Below are positions 16,209 to 25,146 of a stretch of 64,000 bases of DNA, piece after piece. Source of the DNA: Ochrobactrum sp. Marseille-Q0166 (GTDB lineage: Bacteria > Pseudomonadota > Alphaproteobacteria > Rhizobiales > Rhizobiaceae); assembly GCF_014397025.1 (NCBI RefSeq), contig NZ_JACJUO010000003.1:1-64000 (forward strand), written 5' to 3'. Position 1 is the first letter of the stretch. Each line of letters starts with the position of its first letter. The notes beneath the pieces were generated by a model. It was given only the letters and a program-made list of their open reading frames with translations. It was not told where the DNA came from and ran no database searches. The position numbers and the translations under genes were made by a program.

Positions 16209-16597
16209 GTTTGATTCAAGTATCTCTCAACGATATTCCGCAAGCCGCTACACAGGGATGGGAAAACGTTCGTAATAAGCTTATATCGAGCCTCAAGGAG
16301 CAAGAGACTTCTATCAGCGGGAGCATCCGTAATAGTGTGGATGATTCAAGTGCGCTTATGAGCCTTCCCGAGCACCTTCGCAGCGAGTTCAGGAGACTGG
16401 ATGCAATGGCTCAGTCACCTGAGCAGCAGAAGTATGTGGCTGAAGTAAAACGCAACGTCTTAGCGCTTCATGAAGCACGCGCAGCCAACATACGTGAAAA
16501 AGTTTCGATGAACATAAGTAAGATGAATTTTGAGTTTGCCATGAAAGCAATCTCGAAATCGGTTTCTGCAATACAGCAAGTTCTTTCGTCACAATGA
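16205..16597 (+). CDS. sctI: T3SS inner rod protein SctI (HrpB2/YscI position)
   Basis: 130 aa from a TTG that overlaps the preceding TGA. The C-terminal 45 residues are the informative part: IREKVSMNISKMNFEFAMKA then SKSVSAIQQVLSSQ, an amphipathic helix ending in a short polar tail as in inner rod and HrpB2 proteins, which join the export gate to the needle. The N-terminal half is variable, as usual. It lies immediately before sctJ, the near-universal place of sctI. It overlaps sctJ by ATGA. Early secretion substrate by analogy. Confidence 0.75.
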   Translation: MSLIQVSLNDIPQAATQGWENVRNKLISSLKEQETSISGSIRNSVDDSSALMSLPEHLRSEFRRLDAMAQSPEQQKYVAEVKRNVLALHEARAANIREKVSMNISKMNFEFAMKAISKSVSAIQQVLSSQ

Positions 16598-17352
16598 TGC
16601 GTCCATTGCGCTCCAAGCTATTTTTTTTAATGGCAGTACTGGTGATTTTGGCCGGCTGTGAAGATGAACTCAATCGTGGCCTTGATGAAAGGGAAGCGAA
16701 TTTAATGATGAGCAACTTGCTGAAGCATAATATTGGCTCATCTAAGCAGTCACAGAAGGATGGTACTGTTAAACTATTTGTTGAGCGATCAAAATTCGCG
16801 AAGGCAGTGGAATTGCTTGAAAGTCTCAAACTGCCTCGTCCTAAGTATGTCAATGTTGGCGAGCTTTTTAAAGATACTGGTTTGATTTCCAACCCGCTTC
16901 AGGAATGGGCACGTTTCGTTTATGCGCGTTCACAGGAATTAGCTAAGTCGATATCCGAGATGCCAGGAGTAGTATCGGCAGAAGTCCATATAGCAAGTCC
17001 TAGAAAAGTAGACCCATTCACCGAGGTGACGCCTCCCAGCGCATCAGTTTTGGTGGTTATCGAGCCTGAGTTGACCGATCCAGCAATTATACCTCAGATT
17101 AAATCCCTCATATCTTACAGTATTGAGAATATGAGTTATGACAGAGTGGCTGTTGTCGTATCACGCGTTGAACCAGCTTCTTTTCCAGTTGAGCGTGTCG
17201 TCACGGTTGCTGGGTTTTCTGTTCCAGAAGCACAACTTTCAAAGGTGTTTACGTTAATACTCGTGGCGGGACTGGCAATCAGTGTTGCCGCCGGCGTAGC
17301 ATTTTCGGTTCTATGGCGTATCTTTTTGCGACGCAGAACAATCGACAGATAA
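16594..17352 (+). CDS. sctJ: T3SS inner-membrane ring lipoprotein SctJ
   Basis: 252 aa. A lipoprotein signal with lipobox VILAGC places the acylated Cys at about residue 22. The two ring-building domains follow (LDEREANLMMSNLLKHNIGS; then PLQEWARFVYARSQELAKSI, MPGVVSAEVHIASP, and SASVLVVIEP), with the Pro-rich motif typical of YscJ/HrcJ. A C-terminal membrane helix (residues 219-243, LILVAGLAISVAAGVAFSVLW) and a basic tail are present. Everything expected of a functional SctJ is intact. A 63-base gap separates it from sctK. Confidence 0.95.
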   Translation: MMRPLRSKLFFLMAVLVILAGCEDELNRGLDEREANLMMSNLLKHNIGSSKQSQKDGTVKLFVERSKFAKAVELLESLKLPRPKYVNVGELFKDTGLISNPLQEWARFVYARSQELAKSISEMPGVVSAEVHIASPRKVDPFTEVTPPSASVLVVIEPELTDPAIIPQIKSLISYSIENMSYDRVAVVVSRVEPASFPVERVVTVAGFSVPEAQLSKVFTLILVAGLAISVAAGVAFSVLWRIFLRRRTIDR

Positions 17353-17415
17353 TTTCTATTCTTAATGGCGGATCACAATGATCTCGTTAGCTTCTTTTAA
17401 TGAGGAGAAACTGTC

Positions 17416-18024
17416 TTGTTTCATCAGTCAAATTATATAGTTCCTGACCGGTTTGCCTGTTTGCTAAGCCTTACAGATATAACACTCGCAGATATGCTCC
17501 TGAATTGTCGGTTCCTTCAATCAAGTATAGACGATGTGATAAATAGTCTTTTGAGCGATCTTCCAGATACGAAAGATACAACGACAAGTAAGCTATGCAA
17601 ATATGTAATTTGTTCTTCAATAGAAGACTTAAAAAAAGTATCCCGTATTACAACATTACTTATCAACCAGCAGGCTGTTAGAGCGTCGATAAATGGAGAA
17701 GAGCTTCTCGCTTTTGCACAATGGTGTGGAACTGCTGCGCCATTCAGACTGATTAGAGAATGCAAGCTCCCCAGCTTACCTCGTACTTTCACGTTATCAG
17801 AAGTGTCGATAGAGACACTCGGTCTGTTCGCTGACCATGTTTTTAATCTCATTCTTGGACTCCTTCCGTCAGGGATATTTGAACGCTTTCAGTTGAATTG
17901 CTCGGCAGATCTAAATCCAACTCCGTTCCCTGATAACCAAGAACATCGATTAGCATTCGAAGCACATTGTCTCCATGGTATCGATATATCCCTTTCCGTT
18001 CGGGGTGAGCATGCAGCAGATTAG
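17416..18024 (+). CDS. sctK: T3SS sorting-platform protein SctK
   Basis: 202 aa from TTG 17416, with GAGGAG ten bases upstream; no ATG fits. The family (YscK/HrpB4) is very divergent, and I assign it by position between sctJ and sctL, by length and by helical content. SctK proteins connect SctQ pods to the SctD ring in the cytoplasm. The last residues overlap the start of sctL. The alternative, an unrelated accessory protein, is unlikely given the conserved J-K-L-N-O order. Confidence 0.7.
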   Translation: MFHQSNYIVPDRFACLLSLTDITLADMLLNCRFLQSSIDDVINSLLSDLPDTKDTTTSKLCKYVICSSIEDLKKVSRITTLLINQQAVRASINGEELLAFAQWCGTAAPFRLIRECKLPSLPRTFTLSEVSIETLGLFADHVFNLILGLLPSGIFERFQLNCSADLNPTPFPDNQEHRLAFEAHCLHGIDISLSVRGEHAAD

Positions 18025-18619
18025 GGGACTACCAACATTACAACGAGGGCAGATCATTGATTGTTGTACCATTCATAAGCTTCTCTCCGCCGAAAATATT
18101 ATTGAGACAGCGCATCGCACTGCTAACGAAATCATCGAGCAAGCAGAAAAAGATGCTAATGACTTAAGACGGCATGCTCAGCAGCAAGGACTATTAGAGG
18201 GAAGAGCTGTCTTTGATGATGTCAGTCGTTATTTTAATGGAATGCGTGACTCACTAAAGTCCCAGGTTCTTGGATTGCTGCAACAGTGCCTTGGTCGACT
18301 GCTGAGCGAAATCCCAAGACAAGTGATATTGGAACTAACCTTGGAAACGGCGATGCGGACAGTCCGCGCAATCAATCCGAGGTTGACGTTGCATGTTGCG
18401 CCAGAAAATTTTGAACCTGCCAGACGTGCGATCTGTAGCTGGCGCGAGAAGTCCAATGCCTCCACAAAAATCGATGTAGAGATTGGTACAGATCTTCAGC
18501 CAAGTGAATGTCGCCTTTACGCGGGAGACGAGGTTATAGAGTCAAGCCTAGATATTATTGCCGATGGGCTGATCTGTGCATTCTACGACGATTCAACGTC
18601 GCGTTTTTCCAATGACTGA
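18011..18619 (+). CDS. sctL: T3SS ATPase stator SctL
   Basis: 202 aa using ATG 18011, which has GGGGTGAGC in front; GTG 18005 or ATG 17975 in the same frame are alternatives. Residues 25-60 make a long Ala/Glu-rich helix ([33 protein letters not shown]), as in FliH/YscL stators. The C-terminal half resembles the V-ATPase subunit E-like domain ([31 protein letters not shown]). It links SctN to SctQ. It overlaps both sctK and sctN by a few bases. Confidence 0.85.
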   Translation: MQQIRGLPTLQRGQIIDCCTIHKLLSAENIIETAHRTANEIIEQAEKDANDLRRHAQQQGLLEGRAVFDDVSRYFNGMRDSLKSQVLGLLQQCLGRLLSEIPRQVILELTLETAMRTVRAINPRLTLHVAPENFEPARRAICSWREKSNASTKIDVEIGTDLQPSECRLYAGDEVIESSLDIIADGLICAFYDDSTSRFSND

Positions 18620-19934
18620 CAATTTTTCCATCGAAACCACAGTTGATAGCGGTCAGTGCAACATTAATATCCCTTTGAGAAGCAAGGGTCGTGTTAGCAG
18701 TTGTACCGGCGTGCTCGTCAAAGCCGCGGGCAGCTTTTCGATTGGTCAAGTTTGTCGTATTTCTCGTTCGTCACGTGAATCCATACTAGCTGAAGTTGTG
18801 GGATTTGATGGGGGGCAAGCGCTGCTTAGTCCATATGACCGTGTGATCGGTGTTTCTCATAATTCAACGATTGAACCTGTTTCTCAGGCGTTCGATGTCG
18901 CCGTTGGTACCGCGCTTACAGGAAGGGTCATTGATGCTTTCGGGAACGTGATTGATGGCCGTAGTCCACTGCAGCTGGTACAACGCTATCCATGCTACCA
19001 GGCTCCACCTCATCCCCTTTTACGACCGGCGATCACGCGGCCATTCCCACTCGGAGTGAGGGCTCTCGACGGTGTATTAACATGCGGTGAGGGCCAGAGA
19101 ATGGGGATTTTTGCTGCTGCAGGCGGTGGAAAATCCACCCTCGTATCGCTGTTAGTGCGCAATGCGCTTTATGATCGATGCGTTATTGCTTTGATCGGTG
19201 AGCGGGGCAGAGAGGTGCGGGAGTTCGTAGAGACCCAACTTGGAATCCAAGGCTTGGCCAAATCGGTCGTAATCGTTGCCACGTCCGATCGGCCCGCGAT
19301 GGAGCAGATTAAAGCAGCTTACACCGCAACAGCGATTGCTGAATATTTCAGGGATCGTGGAGAAAAGGTACTGCTTATTATGGACAGCCTGACACGCTTT
19401 GCTCGTGCGCAGAGACAAATCGGACTTGCTGCTGGTGAGCCACCAGCGCGGCGCGGTTTTCCTCCTTCTATTTTTGAACAGCTTCCGATTTTGCTAGAAC
19501 GAGCAGGAACAAGTCAGGTAGGCTCCATTACGGCATTCTATACAGTTTTGGTCGAGGGCGACGACATGGATGAGCCAATCGCCGATGAAGTAAGATCGCT
19601 ACTGGACGGTCATATTATTTTGTCTCGTAAACTCGCGAGCACAGGCCACTATCCAGCAATTGATATTGTTGCGAGCGCAAGTCGTCTTGTCACGCAAATT
19701 CTCCCTAAACCACATGTGCTTGCCATCAATGCGCTACGTGGTCTGTTAGCAAAGTATGATGCAATTGAGTTACTCATACGTATCGGTGAATATGAAAGCG
19801 GTCACGATAGAGTTGCCGACGAGGCGATTGAACGTAAGCCTGAGATTGATAATTTCCTCCGCCAAAGCAATGCCGAATACGACAACTTTGAAGATACAGC
19901 GACACGCCTAATGCAAGTGGTCGGCCGTGGTTGA
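18612..19934 (+). CDS. sctN: T3SS ATPase SctN
   Basis: 440 aa from ATG 18612 inside the sctL 3' end. Walker A is AAAGGGKST at about residues 167-175, Walker B lies in [15 protein letters not shown], followed by the F1-type catalytic region [18 protein letters not shown]. The N-terminal beta-barrel domain and the C-terminal helical domain are complete. It is the hexameric ATPase that strips chaperones and unfolds substrates at the base of the export gate. All key residues of the FliI/YscN family are present. Confidence 0.97.
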   Translation: MTDNFSIETTVDSGQCNINIPLRSKGRVSSCTGVLVKAAGSFSIGQVCRISRSSRESILAEVVGFDGGQALLSPYDRVIGVSHNSTIEPVSQAFDVAVGTALTGRVIDAFGNVIDGRSPLQLVQRYPCYQAPPHPLLRPAITRPFPLGVRALDGVLTCGEGQRMGIFAAAGGGKSTLVSLLVRNALYDRCVIALIGERGREVREFVETQLGIQGLAKSVVIVATSDRPAMEQIKAAYTATAIAEYFRDRGEKVLLIMDSLTRFARAQRQIGLAAGEPPARRGFPPSIFEQLPILLERAGTSQVGSITAFYTVLVEGDDMDEPIADEVRSLLDGHIILSRKLASTGHYPAIDIVASASRLVTQILPKPHVLAINALRGLLAKYDAIELLIRIGEYESGHDRVADEAIERKPEIDNFLRQSNAEYDNFEDTATRLMQVVGRG

Positions 19935-20412
19935 TTTTAGTCATATTGTATATCTCCGCGAACAACGAGCGACCAGAGCAAGAAGTCGTGTCGCAATGGC
20001 GGCGGAGAACTTGCGCGCACAGCGTGAAGAGCATCAACAACTGGAGACGCAAAGGAAGGCCTTTCTGATCGATATCCATGAGCTCGAAATAGGGCTTGTG
20101 AATGCATTACTGGACAAGACAGTAACCATTAATGATGTGTTGCGGGTAGACGAAATAATGAGGGTAGCGACACAGCGCGGGAAAAATTTAGCCGATAAAG
20201 TGAATGCAGCACTCCGCAGTGTGGAAGACGCGACTACGCTGTATCAGCAACACAAAGATGCATTGTTACGATTTGAAAGAAAACGCGAGAAGAGCCTAGA
20301 GGTATTAGCTAGCATACTTGAGGGTGAACGACTGCGTTTTCTGCGTCAGGATGAGGAAAAGATGGACGAATATGTAGGTTTCACCGTTGCAAAGCGAGCA
20401 ATGCATGAATGA
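19927..20412 (+). CDS. sctO: T3SS ATPase stalk protein SctO
   Basis: 161 aa from GTG 19927, overlapping the end of sctN. It is one long antiparallel coiled coil rich in Arg, Glu and Gln ([40 protein letters not shown]), the shape of FliJ/YscO/HrpB7. It inserts into the SctN hexamer and touches SctV. Sequence conservation in this family is low; position between sctN and sctQ and the coiled-coil form make the call. It is directly followed by sctQ, with no sctP gene between, unlike Yersinia. Confidence 0.8.
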   Translation: MVDFSHIVYLREQRATRARSRVAMAAENLRAQREEHQQLETQRKAFLIDIHELEIGLVNALLDKTVTINDVLRVDEIMRVATQRGKNLADKVNAALRSVEDATTLYQQHKDALLRFERKREKSLEVLASILEGERLRFLRQDEEKMDEYVGFTVAKRAMHE

Positions 20413-21484
20413 CCTGCTTTCGATGACTCCTGTTTGTAATGCGGGAGTGCAGATACTGGATTTTTTTAGCCGCTATTACTGGAAATATACAATCAACCAA
20501 TCGTTGTTGCCTGGGCCAGAAGTTCAAATCTCCATCGAGACAACGCATGAGGCTAAATTTACCACTCGTGATGCAATGATCTTTGCTTTGATTGTTGGAG
20601 TGCCAGTGTTGGTGCATATAAGCGGGAATATAACTGATGCGCTCAGTGATGCTCTAATTCCCGCATGGCGGGAGCAGTCATCTGCGGCTTTGCCAGAACA
20701 TTGGCGTATCGTGCTCACGATCACGCGCTTTTGTGAGATCGTATTCCCGAACATGGCGATTGAGAAGTTGCAGCTCAGGTCCGCCCCGCTGGTACGATCA
20801 TTTAGCACATCTACAGATTGTGTGTGTGCAGAGATTGGTGTCGGCAAACACGAGGGTAGAATTGCAGTCATTTGTGATTTCGTCGCATTGGCAAGCCAAC
20901 AGATTGATTTCTCGGCGTTACTTCGCCTTCGAAGATCTGCACCATTGCCTCCCTGTCGCATGGATATTGGCTTTTTGCCAACGCGTTTCACAAACGCCGA
21001 GTTTAGCGCACTTGCCGTTGGCGATGTTGTTATTATTGGGGAAATTGTCAACGGCGATATGCCCGTGACAGGAAAGATTTTTGGCTTTGGTAAATTTCAT
21101 CTGCTGATAGCTTCCAGCGGCGGAGCCAAGATAAAGGAGTTGCAAGTGAACATGGAGAATGAGGAGCAAATTGCAATGTCTAGCTTAATAGAGCATGAAA
21201 CTGCTGGTTCTATGCATCAGATGGCTCAGAACCAACAAGCAGAGCTCGCCGACACCTTTGCAATGCTGCCAGTGACACTTGAAGTGCGCCTGGCCACAAT
21301 AGCCGTTTCTCTCGAGCACCTTCGCGACTTAGGTCCGGGAGCGGCGCTCAAACATTCTTTTGATCTCTCTGATCCCGTTATAATTTTTGCTAACGGCGTT
21401 CGCTTCGGGACGGGAAAGCTTATTCGTATGGACGATATGGTCGGCGTACAAATTAGCCAATGGCCTGTGCAAGCAGTCGGGTAG
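20405..21484 (+). CDS. sctQ: T3SS cytoplasmic C-ring component SctQ
   Basis: 359 aa from ATG 20405, overlapping sctO by eight bases. A poorly conserved N-terminal half is followed by two surface-presentation-of-antigens (SpoA) domains: one around residues 185-250 (FTNAEFSALAVGDVVIIGEI) and one at the C-terminus (LPVTLEVRLATIAVSLEHLR, LGPGAALKHSFDLSDPVIIF). It forms the pods of the sorting platform with SctK and SctL. An internal start producing a short SctQ-C product, common in this family, could exist near the ATG at 21151 (MENEEQIAMS...). Confidence 0.85.
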   Translation: MNDLLSMTPVCNAGVQILDFFSRYYWKYTINQSLLPGPEVQISIETTHEAKFTTRDAMIFALIVGVPVLVHISGNITDALSDALIPAWREQSSAALPEHWRIVLTITRFCEIVFPNMAIEKLQLRSAPLVRSFSTSTDCVCAEIGVGKHEGRIAVICDFVALASQQIDFSALLRLRRSAPLPPCRMDIGFLPTRFTNAEFSALAVGDVVIIGEIVNGDMPVTGKIFGFGKFHLLIASSGGAKIKELQVNMENEEQIAMSSLIEHETAGSMHQMAQNQQAELADTFAMLPVTLEVRLATIAVSLEHLRDLGPGAALKHSFDLSDPVIIFANGVRFGTGKLIRMDDMVGVQISQWPVQAVG

Positions 21485-21488
21485 CGTT

Positions 21489-22148
21489 ATGTTAAACGGA
21501 TTGGTTCCCGTCGTTCCGACAACGCTTGCAATTATGGCATTGACTTTTCTGCCTCTCGTCATCGTAATGGGAACTGCATTCACGAAAATCTCAATTGTTC
21601 TTCTACTTGTGCGTAACGCGATGGGCGTCCAGCAGGCTCCTTCGGGTCTCGTTATTAATTCGATAGCGCTTGTTCTGGCGGCGTTTATCATGGCGCCCAT
21701 TGCTGTTGGAATTACATTGAAAATATCTGAACTCGATCCCGTGCTTAACGAGTGGCAGAGTGCGGTAGATGTATATTCCATAATCGAGAAGGATTATGGA
21801 GAATACCTTACAAAATTTTCGGAAAAGAAAGAGCTTGCGTTTTTTATGGATGCCGCAAAAAAAATGTGGCCTCATGATCTACATGATTATGTTACCGAAA
21901 AAAATATTCTTATACTTCTACCAGCACACGTGGTATCCGAAATAACAAAAGCATTTGAAATCGCTTTTCTTCTTTTTCTTCCTTTTGTAATTATTGATTT
22001 GATCGTATCAAACATTCTTTTAGCGATGGGCGCAATGATGGTTCCACCCATGCTCATCTCTCTTCCGATTAAAATCCTCTTGTTTGTTGCAGTCGATGGG
22101 TGGGCACGCCTTCTGCACAATCTTGTGCTCAGTTATGCGCCAGGGTAA
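21489..22148 (+). CDS. sctR: T3SS export apparatus protein SctR
   Basis: 219 aa from ATG 21489, five bases after the sctQ stop. It is a multi-pass membrane protein with family signatures TAFTKISIVLLLVRNAMGVQ and FVIIDLIVSNILLAMGAMMV followed by PPMLISLPIKILLF. SctR forms a pentamer that, with SctS and SctT, builds the export gate. Full length, no missing conserved residue seen. Confidence 0.97.
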   Translation: MLNGLVPVVPTTLAIMALTFLPLVIVMGTAFTKISIVLLLVRNAMGVQQAPSGLVINSIALVLAAFIMAPIAVGITLKISELDPVLNEWQSAVDVYSIIEKDYGEYLTKFSEKKELAFFMDAAKKMWPHDLHDYVTEKNILILLPAHVVSEITKAFEIAFLLFLPFVIIDLIVSNILLAMGAMMVPPMLISLPIKILLFVAVDGWARLLHNLVLSYAPG

Positions 22149-22156
22149 AAAAGAAA

Positions 22157-22420
22157 ATGACATCAGATGAAGTGCTTTTTACTGCAAGTACCGCTGTTCA
22201 GCTTATATTTTTATTATCAATGCCAATCATTGTAGTTGTCACTATAGTTGGAATTATAGTTGCGCTGTTACAAACGGTAATCCAGTTGCAGGAACAGACG
22301 CTATCATTCGGTGTAAAACTAACCACCGTCGTGATCATGCTATTCGTGATGGGCCCGTCTATGGCGCACCAATTATTGGTTCTCATGGAAAAGATGCTTG
22401 ATCGTGTAATATTGCTATAA
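22157..22420 (+). CDS. sctS: T3SS export apparatus protein SctS
   Basis: 87 aa with two membrane helices, the standard FliQ/YscS size. The conserved loop VALLQTVIQLQEQTLSFGVK carries the Gln-rich core. It follows sctR at nine bases. ATG 22157 is the natural start; the frame is open further upstream but without purpose. It packs around the SctR5-SctT core in the gate. Confidence 0.95.
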   Translation: MTSDEVLFTASTAVQLIFLLSMPIIVVVTIVGIIVALLQTVIQLQEQTLSFGVKLTTVVIMLFVMGPSMAHQLLVLMEKMLDRVILL

Positions 22421-22518
22421 TTGGAATGGTTTAAGCGTGCTTGAAAAGAAAAATCCTTAGACAATGTGATCCGATGATGGAGTTTGTGGTGACTTGATCT
22501 ACAACTGGTTCTTTGCTG

Positions 22519-23310
22519 ATGTTTGACTTTTCTGATAATAATCAGATCTTTGCCGTAAGCCTCGCCACAATTCTAATTGTAGCACGCTTCTGCGCATTTT
22601 TTGTGGCGTCTCCCTTATTGTCTAGACGCACCATCCCGCGGTTGCTCGCTCTGGGGTTAGCTCTCGCCATCAGCTTAGTCTGTCTGCCGGCGGCAATCCC
22701 AACGCTCACGTCGAATGATCTGCATCCGACCAAACGGGTTATCCTTCTCATCATTAAAGAAGCCGCGACAGGATACCTGATGGGAATTGTACTCTGGCTC
22801 CCGGTACGCGGGCTTGAAATGGCTGGTGCTATTCTTGATTCTCAGCGAGGCAGCACACAGGCTCAAGATTTTGACGTAGTTTTTGTTAACCAGACCACAC
22901 CAACGGCCATTCTTTTGTCCCAAGTGTTCAACGGATTTTTCTTTTCCTCCGGCGGCTTTTTGATAATTGTAAAACTGCTTTATGAGAGCTTACTCCTCTG
23001 GCCACCATCAGATTTCTGGCCTGAGATTAGTGAAAAAACACTACAGCTCCTTTTAAAATTTTCAGGTGAGATGCTTCTATCAGGACTCATTATTGTGCTG
23101 CCGATATCAGTTTTTATGTTGCTCGCTGATATTGTCATTAGCTTTATCGCAAGGAGCGCACCCAATCTGAATGCACTCACATTTGGTATGCCTGTAAAAT
23201 CTGCGATCCTTATAATTATGCTTTTTTCGTATTTTCATATTCTGTTTCCAGAGCTTATGAAAACTTTTAGCAACGGTTCGCGCATGATGCTGGAAGTGTT
23301 GAAACCATGA
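22519..23310 (+). CDS. sctT: T3SS export apparatus protein SctT
   Basis: 263 aa from ATG 22519, though TTG 22513 is in frame. At least six membrane helices. Family features are the early ARFCAFFVASPLLSRRTIPR, the EAATGYLMGIVLWLPVRGLE stretch and GAILDSQRGS. SctT caps the SctR ring and forms the entrance of the gate. A 98-bp gap, the longest within this operon, separates it from sctS. It overlaps sctU by ATGA. Confidence 0.93.
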   Translation: MFDFSDNNQIFAVSLATILIVARFCAFFVASPLLSRRTIPRLLALGLALAISLVCLPAAIPTLTSNDLHPTKRVILLIIKEAATGYLMGIVLWLPVRGLEMAGAILDSQRGSTQAQDFDVVFVNQTTPTAILLSQVFNGFFFSSGGFLIIVKLLYESLLLWPPSDFWPEISEKTLQLLLKFSGEMLLSGLIIVLPISVFMLLADIVISFIARSAPNLNALTFGMPVKSAILIIMLFSYFHILFPELMKTFSNGSRMMLEVLKP

Positions 23311-24344
23311 GTGATGATAAGACAGAAAGCCCTACACAATTTCGACTGCGAGAACAGCGTAAGAAAGGCAATATCCCACAACGAAAGAATGCTACAGAAG
23401 CGATCTGTTTGCTTTCATCAGTTGCTATTTTAGCTGCTCTTGCACCGCACTACAGCGCGGCAACTTTTGTTTTATTTGACATCGCTATGACGAGTCCAAC
23501 ACAATCGTTCACTCAAGGGATTATACAATCGTGTCGGTATGTCTATCCGCTTGCTTACTTTACCCTCGCATTTAGCGTGGGATCGGCGGGCGTAACTCTC
23601 CTAAGTACCCTACTTTTCAATAAGTTCAACGTTGCGCCGTCAGCACTTTCACCAAAGTTTGACAAACTCAACCCAGTGAATGGGTTAAAACGTATAATAT
23701 CAAAAGCGACCCTTTACAACGCACTTCGGCTCACGATTTATTTTGGCGCCATAGCTTGCCTATTATATTTATTTGTTGTGTCAAATATCCATAATGCTCA
23801 TTATGCGATGTTATATGATGTAGATGCTATCTTTTTATATTTTCTTCGACTATTCCGACATATCGTTATTGGAATTCTATCTATCTTGTGCACACTCGCT
23901 GTTTTGGATTGGTGGATACAAAGCCGATTGTTTTTGTCTCAAAGCAAAATGTCCAAAGATGAAGTTAGGCGCGAATACAAGTCCCAAGAAGGCGATCCTC
24001 AGATTAAATCAGCGCGCAAAGCAATTGCGCAGCAGGACAGTCATATCCCTCTCGCCAAAGAAGCTACTCATGTAATTTACAGCAATGAACTTTTGGTGGC
24101 TATCATTTTTAATGAAACGTCTGGTATGCCGCCGTTTATGGTAGCTCGGGTTAAAGGTTCTGCTGTTGGGGCGGTTAAGCATCTTTATAGGAATCTCCGG
24201 ATACCAACATTATATATGCCGCGCGTTGCGAATGACTTTTTTAACATGGCTCAACCCGGAAAATTCCTTTTGGCCCGATCAGCCGAAGGAATGTCGGAGA
24301 TACTTAATTCATTAGAAAGAAAAGTCCAGAATGAGACCTATTAG
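23307..24344 (+). CDS. sctU: T3SS export switch protein SctU with NPTH motif replaced by NELL
   Basis: 345 aa. The N-terminus (SDDKTESPTQFRLREQRKKG) and the four-helix membrane domain are typical of FlhB/YscU, as is KMSKDEVRREYKSQEGDPQI leading into the cytoplasmic domain. At the autocleavage site, where the family has NPTH, this protein reads YSNELLVAIIF: Asn260 is kept, but Pro, Thr and His are all replaced (codons 24084-24095). Asn cyclisation next to Pro needs that context, so self-cleavage and the substrate switch that depends on it are probably absent. The rest of the domain (ARVKGSAVGAVKHLYRNLRI, then PTLYMPRVAN) is recognisable and uninterrupted, so the gene is not decaying. Confidence 0.93.
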   Translation: MSDDKTESPTQFRLREQRKKGNIPQRKNATEAICLLSSVAILAALAPHYSAATFVLFDIAMTSPTQSFTQGIIQSCRYVYPLAYFTLAFSVGSAGVTLLSTLLFNKFNVAPSALSPKFDKLNPVNGLKRIISKATLYNALRLTIYFGAIACLLYLFVVSNIHNAHYAMLYDVDAIFLYFLRLFRHIVIGILSILCTLAVLDWWIQSRLFLSQSKMSKDEVRREYKSQEGDPQIKSARKAIAQQDSHIPLAKEATHVIYSNELLVAIIFNETSGMPPFMVARVKGSAVGAVKHLYRNLRIPTLYMPRVANDFFNMAQPGKFLLARSAEGMSEILNSLERKVQNETY

Positions 24345-25146
24345 ACGTCATGATGTAGGTTACAACAAAAAGAAACGTAATTGGCACATCGTTGCGCGCA
24401 TATGTATAGTGATTTGTGCCGTGGATTGTCTGGCATCAATAGCTGGATGTGCGGGGCCTAACTCCAATGCTGATAGCGTGACACGTCAAGTCGCAGCGGG
24501 CGAGAGGTTTTTATCTGCTGGAAATTATGCTAAAGGTTATCAGATTCTCGACAATATCGGTGAAAATAATCCAGCTTCTGCCGAAGCAGCATTGAAGGTT
24601 GCTGACACCTATTTTGTGCATCACGCCTATCTTCGAGCAAAAGCTCACTACAAAAATGCCATTGCGCGGGGTAACCGCACCGCTGGTGAGCTGGGACTTG
24701 GGCGTGTTATGTTAGCGACTAATGAAGCAGTTTTAGCCGAACAACAATTCCTTACCATATTAAATGTCCGCCCGCAGTCTGCGGAAGCGTTGAATGGCCT
24801 TGGTGTAGCGCTCGATCTCCAAGGGCGCCACCAAGAAGCTCAGCATCAGTATACCAAATTACTAGAAAGCCTGCCTACCGACAGGAATGGGAATAATAAC
24901 CTTGCAGTTTCTTATATACTGGCGGGGCGACAGGGAGAGGCATCCAATCATTTGGGGGAGCTTGCACGCTCCTATCTGGATGATCCTGTTATTCGTCAGA
25001 ATCTCGCGATGGCGCAGGTCTTGACAGGTGATCGTTACGCAGCAGAAAAGACATTCGCTCTAGATATGAGCCGGACAGAAGCGATGCATAATGTCCGTAC
25101 ACTCGAACAGCTATCGCGCCGAGGAGTTCTGACTGCTGTCAGATAA
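24331..25146 (+). CDS. TadD-like TPR lipoprotein, candidate secretin pilotin
   Basis: 271 aa. A basic N-terminus and hydrophobic helix end in lipobox SIAGC (Cys near residue 40), so it is probably an outer-membrane lipoprotein. Residues 60-265 are TPR repeats with the TadD-like sayings AEALNGLGVALDLQGRHQEA, NNNLAVSYILAGRQGEA and VIRQNLAMAQVLTGDRYAAE. TadD is the pilotin of the Tad secretin CpaC. Since sctC2 is CpaC-like, the pair may have been recruited together. It overlaps the sctU stop by 14 bases and is the last gene of the main operon. A comparable TPR protein accompanies rhizobial T3SSs. Confidence 0.75.
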   Translation: MRPIRRHDVGYNKKKRNWHIVARICIVICAVDCLASIAGCAGPNSNADSVTRQVAAGERFLSAGNYAKGYQILDNIGENNPASAEAALKVADTYFVHHAYLRAKAHYKNAIARGNRTAGELGLGRVMLATNEAVLAEQQFLTILNVRPQSAEALNGLGVALDLQGRHQEAQHQYTKLLESLPTDRNGNNNLAVSYILAGRQGEASNHLGELARSYLDDPVIRQNLAMAQVLTGDRYAAEKTFALDMSRTEAMHNVRTLEQLSRRGVLTAVR

